From an uncultured Clostridia bacterium (GTDB taxonomy: Bacteria; Bacillota; Clostridia; Christensenellales; Pumilibacteraceae): DNA of 20,470 nucleotides. Below the pieces are notes generated by a model that was given only the letters and a program-made list of their open reading frames with translations, searched no databases and had not been told where the DNA came from. Shown here piece by piece: positions 5,838 to 12,900 of the stretch. Both the position numbers and the translations under genes were made by a program. The stretch is from contig CAKQDN010000031.1 of the NCBI GenBank assembly GCA_934229275.1, positions 1-20,470 of the forward strand. Reading direction: 5' to 3'. Every line of letters begins with the position of its first letter. The first letter of the stretch is position 1.

Positions 5838-8246
5838 ATGAAGAAAATTACGAGACAAATAGTCATTGTTGCTATGTCGGTAATTCTCGCCATGATCCTG
5901 TGTTTCTCTTTTGCGTGCAACAATACGCCCACGAAGGGCACTTTAAAGCCGCAAAGCGATATCGCGGGATTCAATTTGCCGTTTTCGGCAGGGCAGGCGA
6001 CCAACGAGTTCTACGATTACAATTCGGATTTATTCTATCTGAATGAAACCAGACTCAACGGCGCAGACCCCGGCGCGATCTATGTGTCCCCGGAGGACGT
6101 AGAGGATTCTTATACCAAACTGATGCGCAGTTGGCAGTATAAGGACGCGAACGGCGAATGGCAGTGGCAGACCAACAAAACGGAGGAGATGTTCGTCAAA
6201 GAGTACGGCACTCTCGAAAGTTGGCATGCGGACTATGACGACTGGTACTACATGATTTACACCGGCGAACTCGGAGGAAACAGCGCGTACAACATGTTCC
6301 GCTCGCACGACCTCAACGACTGGAAGCCCTGCGGAAGAGCAAGCAACAACGGTGCGATCTATTTCGGCAGCGATTCCTGGAGTGCGGTAAGCAATTGCTG
6401 GGCGCCCGAATTTATCCGCGACCCCGACAGCGGAATATATTTTATATTCTTCAGTTCACAGAGTAAAAACGGTAACGCCAAAACAACTTACGGACCCAAC
6501 AGCTCCACCACCGGCGGACAGTGGGACGGACTTACCGTTTCCTGCGCAATGTCGTATAATCCTCAGGGACCGTACACTCCCGTAACCGCTCAGGAATACC
6601 TCGAAATCATGGCAAAGAAAAACGCCGACGGCTCTCCCGTTTTGGGTGAAACCGCGGTAGGTCTTGCCGATCTCGATATGGACGGACAGCCCGACGGCGA
6701 AGCGTATCCGATTTACGACTACAACGATAAAGTAATCGGCTACTACAACGACGGAACTTACTACAACCTCAACGGCTACGGAATCACCGTCAAGGATCCC
6801 GTGCTCAGCATCGGCTATTATTATATAAGAATGGCGACCGATCAGAGAAAGATTCAGGATATGTACGATCAGTACAGCATCGAAAAACTCGGTCTCGGCA
6901 TTAACTACAAATACTGCGTATTCCCCGCAATCGACGTTAACCCCGTCGTCGGCGCGGACGGAACCAAAATGCTGTATTTCTCGCAGCACATGAGTTCCAT
7001 GATCGAAGGAAACCACGTCTGGTGCGTCAAGATGAAAGACTGGATGACCCCCGAATGGGATACGCTCACCCACATCGCGTCGCCTAAATATATTACGGTT
7101 TATCAGGACGGATCGCTTGGCGGCTATTACGAAGGATATCAGGTCGAAATGGACGAGAACGGCAACGCTCTTAAAGACGCCAACGGCGAATTCAAGTGGA
7201 TTTACGAAAGAGACGAAGAAGGCAATATCAAGACCGATCCCAAAACCGGCGAACCCGTGAAAGCGAAAAACGCGACTTCCTGGGAAGAAGGCGGCATCAA
7301 CGAAGGTACCGAAGTTATCGAACACAACGGTAAATGGTATTTCACCTATTCTCCGTTCGGTTACGGCTCCCGTTCGTACGCTCCGTATGTCGGCGTATCC
7401 GATAACCCCACCGGTCCGTTCGTAAAACTGGGACTTGAGTATTCGCCTATTATCGGTATCGGCTCCGAGCCTAACGACTATATGTCGGGTACCGGTCACC
7501 ACGTATTCATCCATGCCGGCGAAGAACTGTGGATTCTGTATCACTGCTTCTGGAACCCCGTAAACAACGCAGCCGGAAGTTCGACTTTCCTCGGTCGTTG
7601 CATCGGCGTAGACCGCGCATACTGGAAGTACACTCCCGAACTCGGCTACGATATGATGTACGGCAACGGTCCGACCTACAACCTGCAGCCCAAGCCCGAA
7701 ACCTATACCGGTTACACCAACGTCGCTAAATACGCGAAGATCGAAGGTAACGGCGATTTCGGCGAAGTAAGTTCGCTCGTAGACGGAATGGTCACCTCGC
7801 AGCCCTTCTCGCGTCAGTGGGAATACGGCAGCATGAGCGGAAATCTCCAGATCAAACTCACATGGGATAAGCCCGTTAAAGTCAAAGCCGCTCTCATCTA
7901 CAACAGCGGCAGTCTGGACGCTGCATTCAAATCCGTAAACGCAATCAAGTTCAAACTGTACGAAAAACCCGCGTGGTACACCGGAGAAAAGTACAACGGC
8001 TACTGCTATATCAAAGATCTTCCCACTTATGCGAAAGATTACGACGATATGGATATGATAGTGAGAAAGGCGGCGAACGCTCTTGCCGAATTCGACGAAA
8101 TCACCATAACCGAAATGGTTATCACGATCAAGGCGGATGAAGGCAACAACAAGTACATCACCGAAAATCTCACGACGCTCGAAGATGAGTTCTATGCTAT
8201 CAAACTTGCCGAACTTTATATCATGGGTAACGTGGTAGAGGCGTAA
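5838..8246 (+). CDS. Glycoside hydrolase family 43 lipoprotein
   Basis: 802 residues with a lipoprotein signal (Cys at about 27 in FSFACNN), so probably tethered to the outer face of the membrane. GH43 enzymes are five-bladed propellers that cleave arabinose or xylose linkages in plant glycans. Likely catalytic residues: D77 in GADPGAIYV (base), D366 in PAIDVNPV (pKa modulator) and E489 in NEGTEVIEHNGKWYFTYS (acid). WAPEF at 188-192 and GTGHH at 551-555 are further family marks. Insertions enlarge blade 1 (about 85-130) and the region 260-355, the latter with a DLDMDGQPDGE calcium-loop-like motif. The last ~180 residues look like a discoidin/CBM-type beta-sandwich. It is first in an operon; the next gene starts 12 bases after its stop. 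The GH43 subfamily and substrate are not resolved. Confidence 0.85.
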   Translation: MKKITRQIVIVAMSVILAMILCFSFACNNTPTKGTLKPQSDIAGFNLPFSAGQATNEFYDYNSDLFYLNETRLNGADPGAIYVSPEDVEDSYTKLMRSWQYKDANGEWQWQTNKTEEMFVKEYGTLESWHADYDDWYYMIYTGELGGNSAYNMFRSHDLNDWKPCGRASNNGAIYFGSDSWSAVSNCWAPEFIRDPDSGIYFIFFSSQSKNGNAKTTYGPNSSTTGGQWDGLTVSCAMSYNPQGPYTPVTAQEYLEIMAKKNADGSPVLGETAVGLADLDMDGQPDGEAYPIYDYNDKVIGYYNDGTYYNLNGYGITVKDPVLSIGYYYIRMATDQRKIQDMYDQYSIEKLGLGINYKYCVFPAIDVNPVVGADGTKMLYFSQHMSSMIEGNHVWCVKMKDWMTPEWDTLTHIASPKYITVYQDGSLGGYYEGYQVEMDENGNALKDANGEFKWIYERDEEGNIKTDPKTGEPVKAKNATSWEEGGINEGTEVIEHNGKWYFTYSPFGYGSRSYAPYVGVSDNPTGPFVKLGLEYSPIIGIGSEPNDYMSGTGHHVFIHAGEELWILYHCFWNPVNNAAGSSTFLGRCIGVDRAYWKYTPELGYDMMYGNGPTYNLQPKPETYTGYTNVAKYAKIEGNGDFGEVSSLVDGMVTSQPFSRQWEYGSMSGNLQIKLTWDKPVKVKAALIYNSGSLDAAFKSVNAIKFKLYEKPAWYTGEKYNGYCYIKDLPTYAKDYDDMDMIVRKAANALAEFDEITITEMVITIKADEGNNKYITENLTTLEDEFYAIKLAELYIMGNVVEA

Positions 8247-8258
8247 GGAGGAGCAAAT

Positions 8259-11200
8259 ATGAAAAAAGCGTTAAAAATATTACTCATCGGTTTACTTTCC
8301 GTTCTTTGTATTCTCTCGGTCGTCGCTTGCAACAACCAGAACGACGTCGCTACCGAAGGCGAAACCGAAACCATCGACTACGACGGAAAATATAACCCCG
8401 GACATACCGACGCGTTCGGCTATTCGCCCGACCTCGAAGACGTCGTCATCGACGGACATCTCGACGAGAAAATCTGGACGAGAGACGAACAGAAATGGTA
8501 CACCAACTATAAAATCGAAAACCCGAACTTCACGTTCTCGGTTACCGCTACTATGACCGACGGCGGTCTTTACATCGCCGCAAAGTCGAACGATTCCGGC
8601 GTATTTTTCAGCGGAAGAAACTACTTCTACTATAATACCTACGTCAAGTTGTACTTTCCTCAGTTCAACAAAACTTACACGATCGACGCAAACGGACTTC
8701 CGCCTACCGTCGATACCGTAAACGTTCGTTCGCGCTATGACGGCGTACTCAACGCCAACGACGGATGCAAAGGTTTCTATGTCGAAGGCTTTATCACCTG
8801 GAAGCAACTCGGTGCGCTTGAACGCCCCGAATACGTTTCCATCCTGCCGTCTTACTATTGGAACACCAAGCAGAATGCGGCTTGTCAGGTAATGCCGTCC
8901 ACGTTCGTTAAAGGTACCGGAGCAACCGCTCAGGCAATCAGATTCAACGAAAACGGATATATGGACGCAGACGACAGCAAAGCAACCGTAGGCAGCCATA
9001 CATTGGGCTTGGGCAAGACCAACGGCTGGGAAGTTCGTAACCCCGGCGACGAGAAAAACGAAACCGTTGTTGCAGACAACAAACTCGGAAAAGGATATGC
9101 AAAGGCAATATTCTTCCGTAACCTGCGCAGCAACAGATACATGCTTAAGACCCGCGTTACCGTCAACGGAACGGAAGGAACCGGAAGAGCGGGACTTTTG
9201 ATGTATTCCAACAACGTCAACTATCGCGCGTATGCAATCGAAATCAACAGCGATACGTTCGTTAACAACAAACTCACTTCGTTGCCTATTAAAGGCTACA
9301 CCAACTATCCGTCGAACATCACGGCAACCACTTCGTTCGCAGACGAACCCGTCAGCACCGAAGACGGAAGAAAAAAGAATCAGTTCGACCTCACCGTATT
9401 TGCTAACGCAGGTAACATGTACTACCTCGTAAACGGCAAATTCATCTATTCGGAAGAAGCGTCCTATATTCAGGACTCCTTTGCAGGCTTCTACGCTTAC
9501 AACGCAAACGTCGAATTTACCAACTATAGCGCAAAGGCGTATAACACCGAAGAAGAACTCAAAAAAGATATCGCCGAGTACGTTTACACCGTCGAAATCA
9601 AAAACGAAAAGCAGAGCATGGCAACCGCAACGCTCTCGCAGATCGCAACCGCCAACACCGGCGAAGGTTCCGTCGATATCGACGTCGTGTTCCGCGCACC
9701 CAGAAACATGGGTGCATCCGGCTACAAAGTCTACGGTCTTAAAAAACTGAATATACGTTATGTGGACACCGGCGAAGAAATCCCCCTTATCGACGACTTC
9801 ATGAAAGAAGCGAAAGCAGGTCACTTCACGATCAAAAACATTAAGGGCAACGTCATCGTCACCACCGAAGGATATGAAAAGGATGACGTCGAACTCGTAA
9901 CTCTTAAAGGCGGCATCAAAGAAAAACAGACCGGTGACGGCGTCAACGGCGCTGTCGTGGAACTCTACGGCAGCAAACCCGAAGACAGATTCAACATCAC
10001 CACCGAGTACTATAAGTACGAAACAACCGTAAACGGAGAAAAAGTAGCAAAGACCTTCGACGGTTATTTCGCTACCCAAGTTCCCGTGGACAGCACCTGG
10101 TACATGAAAGCCACCAAGACCGGCTTCCGTACCATTGCTAAATCCGAAATCAATAACGGTCAGCCTCTCAATACGGACATGACCGGAAACCCCGGAGATA
10201 AAACATTCGAAATGCACGAAATGTTCTCCTCGGTCGTAGGCGGTACTGCCAAATCGGCAGACGACGCTTGGTACAATCCCAAGACCGGCAAATACGAAGC
10301 GGTAGAATGGTCCACCGTTTCTTCGCCCGGAACATACTGGGATCTTACCGAAGAAGAAGCGGGCAAGGTAGTGTTCACGACCACCAACACCGGCTCTTCC
10401 AACATCTACTATTCGGGTAAAACCGCAGCCGAATATCAGGTTGCATATGTAGAACTTACCAACCAGACCGACTATATGGCGTTCTCGTCCATCGAAGACG
10501 ACCCCGCAGTCGGATTCATGATCACAACTTCTACCGGCAGCGTGCTTTGCGCACTGCGCCAGACCGGCGTTCGTATTCTTCCCACCAGCGACTGGGCAGA
10601 CCACATCGACATCAACGGTCTTATCAACACCGACTGGGTGGGCGGCATCGCAAAAATCGACCGTAACGACGGCGGTAGAGTGGACGGCGTTCCTTCTATC
10701 GGTAACGGCAGCATAAACCGCGTTCCCGTAGACGGCAATACCTACACCACCAGTTTCCTGATGATCAGAAGAGGCGGCAATGTATATCTGTACGCCGCTA
10801 ACGGAAGAGCGGGACTCACCGAAAACAGCACCGCAGAAGAAATGCTCTCCAAAATGGAACCCTTCTATCACGGATATATTCCGCAGGCTAAGGGCGTTGC
10901 GGCAATCGGCTTCGGTATCACCGTTATGTACAACCTGCGTATCGACTTCGAAAACTACTGGATCCTTGCCGGTCAGAAAGCGGCAGGCGCGTTCGCAGAT
11001 GAACTCATTTCCAACGAACTCGTCATCGAAGGCAACCAAAGCGGTCTTGTCGATATTCAGAGCGACGGACTTTTGAGCCTTGACGAACAAACCGGCACCG
11101 GCAGAATCGCAACAGATTCCAGCATCAACTTCACTGCAAAACAGGACGTCCCCGCAGGTAAAGCGATCTGCGTTACCGTAAACGGCGAAAGCGTTTATCT

Positions 11201-12677
11201 CGGAAAGAAAGATGCGGATGTTTCCTTTGCATTGGGTTCGAAGAAAGAACAGGTTAAAATCAAAGTAGAAATGGTTAATGCAACCACCGTCACCGGTAAA
11301 CTCGCATGCGGAAATGAAGTGTTCAAAAAAGCGTCCGGCACGGTCGTCGATCCTAAGACCAAGAAAAAGGTCGCGTCTTTCGTAACCGACAGCGAAGGTA
11401 AATTCAGCGTCATCGTCGAAAGAAACCGTACGTTCGAAATCAACGCAAGCGTAAACGGCTACGCTATGGAAAACAAAACCATAACGCCGACCGCGGCAAC
11501 CGCAAACATCGGTACGCTCGAATTCCAGAAACTTACCATCGGTCAGAAAGTCGGTTCGTTTGCAACCAGCAACGGAATGAAGTACGGCATCGATAAAGAG
11601 AAATTCGGCGGCGCGTACGCAAATTGGGAAACCTCTTCCGTGGGTGACGCAACGCTTACCATCAACCCCGAATACAACAACAAAACCGATTTCGTTCTCT
11701 CGTTCAGTTACATTCGTTCGAACGCAGCCGAAAACGGTATAAAAACAACCTCCGACGAATCCGACCTCGGTCTCGGTGCGGTACTCAGCGGCGACGATGC
11801 AAGTTACGCTCAGTTCCTCAATATCGGCGACGGTTACAGATTCCTGCGCGGAAGCTGGGCTAACAAACTGGAACAACGCGGACTCGGCAGAGTCGACTTT
11901 AAGAGAGCCAGCATCGGCATCGAAAACTATGCTCAGGTCAAGATCGTCAAGAAAGGCGGAATGATCTTCCTGTTCACGAAGTATAAGAACGATGAAAACT
12001 ACACGCTTACCACCGCTCAGACCATGGTTAACGACAGCGGAACGCCTATTCTCGCAGGACAGGTCGCATTCGCAATCAAGATGACCGTTTCCAGCGGAAA
12101 GTACCTTAACATCACGTTCTTCGACATCAAGGCAGAAGACATCAACGAACAGACCGCACCCGAAATCTTCGCTCACGTCACCGTTAAGCAGGCTCAGGGC
12201 GGAACGATCGCCGTTGGCGGACAGACTTCTAACACGTTCAGAGTGGAAAGCGGCGCAGCGCTCGCACTCACCGTCACTCCCGACGCAGAGAAGAAGGTCG
12301 CCAAAGTGCTCGTAAACGGCGAGCCGCAGAACCTCGGTTCCTACAACGGCGGCGTGCTTAAACTCAACGTTACCACTATCGGCGAAACCACTATCACGGT
12401 CGAATACACCGACGTGACGTATAAAACCACGGTAGGCGGACTTAAATCAAAGCAACTTAACGCGGCATACGTCAAAGTGACCGACAAGAACGGCAACAGC
12501 AGAGTGCTTAAAATTACCAAAGTCGAAAGCGGATTGAACGAAGAGAATCCTTACCTCAACGAGACCGATAAGACGCTTACGCTGTTCCTTGCAAAGGGAA
12601 GTTACACGCTTACGCTTTGCTCCGATAAGGCATGCACCAAGGTTCTCGGTTCGGATCTTACCGTCGAAGTCAAATAA
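8259..12677 (+). CDS. Large multi-domain surface lipoprotein, glycan binding inferred
   Basis: 1472 residues with a lipobox Cys at 24 (SVVAC). I see no catalytic motif. Apparent modules: a CBM9/DOMON-like domain (about 58-215, VVIDGHLDEKIW then LYIAAKSND); a jelly-roll of the LamG/DUF1080 type (about 240-430, TGRAGLLMYSNN and FDLTVFANAGNMYYLVNGKF); a carboxypeptidase-regulatory-like sandwich (about 535-650); a second jelly-roll (about 655-915); an Ig-like part; a second regulatory-like sandwich (about 1010-1088, ASGTVVDPKTKKKVASFVTD, SEGKFSV); a third jelly-roll (about 1092-1298); a bacterial-repeat domain (about 1303-1385, VTVKQAQGGTIAVGG); and an Ig-like end. Start backed by AAGGAGGAG. It lies 12 bases after the GH43 gene and is followed by a terminator. 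A non-catalytic substrate-binding partner of the GH43 enzyme is the best inference. Domain names are from pattern, not a search. Confidence 0.8.
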   Translation: MKKALKILLIGLLSVLCILSVVACNNQNDVATEGETETIDYDGKYNPGHTDAFGYSPDLEDVVIDGHLDEKIWTRDEQKWYTNYKIENPNFTFSVTATMTDGGLYIAAKSNDSGVFFSGRNYFYYNTYVKLYFPQFNKTYTIDANGLPPTVDTVNVRSRYDGVLNANDGCKGFYVEGFITWKQLGALERPEYVSILPSYYWNTKQNAACQVMPSTFVKGTGATAQAIRFNENGYMDADDSKATVGSHTLGLGKTNGWEVRNPGDEKNETVVADNKLGKGYAKAIFFRNLRSNRYMLKTRVTVNGTEGTGRAGLLMYSNNVNYRAYAIEINSDTFVNNKLTSLPIKGYTNYPSNITATTSFADEPVSTEDGRKKNQFDLTVFANAGNMYYLVNGKFIYSEEASYIQDSFAGFYAYNANVEFTNYSAKAYNTEEELKKDIAEYVYTVEIKNEKQSMATATLSQIATANTGEGSVDIDVVFRAPRNMGASGYKVYGLKKLNIRYVDTGEEIPLIDDFMKEAKAGHFTIKNIKGNVIVTTEGYEKDDVELVTLKGGIKEKQTGDGVNGAVVELYGSKPEDRFNITTEYYKYETTVNGEKVAKTFDGYFATQVPVDSTWYMKATKTGFRTIAKSEINNGQPLNTDMTGNPGDKTFEMHEMFSSVVGGTAKSADDAWYNPKTGKYEAVEWSTVSSPGTYWDLTEEEAGKVVFTTTNTGSSNIYYSGKTAAEYQVAYVELTNQTDYMAFSSIEDDPAVGFMITTSTGSVLCALRQTGVRILPTSDWADHIDINGLINTDWVGGIAKIDRNDGGRVDGVPSIGNGSINRVPVDGNTYTTSFLMIRRGGNVYLYAANGRAGLTENSTAEEMLSKMEPFYHGYIPQAKGVAAIGFGITVMYNLRIDFENYWILAGQKAAGAFADELISNELVIEGNQSGLVDIQSDGLLSLDEQTGTGRIATDSSINFTAKQDVPAGKAICVTVNGESVYLGKKDADVSFALGSKKEQVKIKVEMVNATTVTGKLACGNEVFKKASGTVVDPKTKKKVASFVTDSEGKFSVIVERNRTFEINASVNGYAMENKTITPTAATANIGTLEFQKLTIGQKVGSFATSNGMKYGIDKEKFGGAYANWETSSVGDATLTINPEYNNKTDFVLSFSYIRSNAAENGIKTTSDESDLGLGAVLSGDDASYAQFLNIGDGYRFLRGSWANKLEQRGLGRVDFKRASIGIENYAQVKIVKKGGMIFLFTKYKNDENYTLTTAQTMVNDSGTPILAGQVAFAIKMTVSSGKYLNITFFDIKAEDINEQTAPEIFAHVTVKQAQGGTIAVGGQTSNTFRVESGAALALTVTPDAEKKVAKVLVNGEPQNLGSYNGGVLKLNVTTIGETTITVEYTDVTYKTTVGGLKSKQLNAAYVKVTDKNGNSRVLKITKVESGLNEENPYLNETDKTLTLFLAKGSYTLTLCSDKACTKVLGSDLTVEVK

Positions 12678-12696
12678 GGTAAAATTAAATAAAGTC

Positions 12697-12754
12697 GTTT
12701 CCGCTTAAACGGGAACTCGCAAAAGGGCAGAACAAAGTCGTTCTGCTCTTTTTT
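12697..12754 (+). terminator. Tandem hairpins and terminator after the GH43 operon
   Basis: AGGGCAGAAC (12724-12733) pairs with GTTCTGCTCT (12740-12749) and ends in a T-run to 12754, a strong terminator. A second hairpin, GTTTCCG/CGGGAAC (12697-12716), lies just upstream without a T-run and may protect the mRNA end. Confidence 0.88.
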
Positions 12755-12813
12755 ATGCAATCGGTTGTTCCTTTTTATGTTTTGACTGTGTACAAAGTAG
12801 GCGAATTATTGCA

Positions 12814-12849
12814 TTTTGCTTGACAAAAGAGCAAAATCGGTTGTATAAT
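12814..12849 (+). promoter_or_regulatory. Promoter of the SGNH lipoprotein with an overlapping inverted repeat
   Basis: TTGACA at 12820-12825, an 18-bp spacer and TATAAT at 12844-12849. The -35 lies between and into the arms of TTTTGCT (12814-12820) and AGCAAAA (12830-12836), a perfect 7-bp inverted repeat with a 9-base gap, which could be an operator. The leader is about 45 bases and ends in a GGAGG site before the ATG at 12901. Confidence 0.8.
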
Positions 12850-12900
12850 TGAATCAAATGACGGCTACGGTCGCATTATATATAAATACGGAGGCTTAAA

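Noticed and set aside
8292..12176. A 1294-codon open frame on the minus strand opposite the 1472-residue lipoprotein gene
   Set aside because: It is in exact codon register with the sense gene. It stays open because the sense gene avoids TTA, CTA and TCA codons. The sense product has a signal peptide, recognisable domains, a ribosome site and a terminator.
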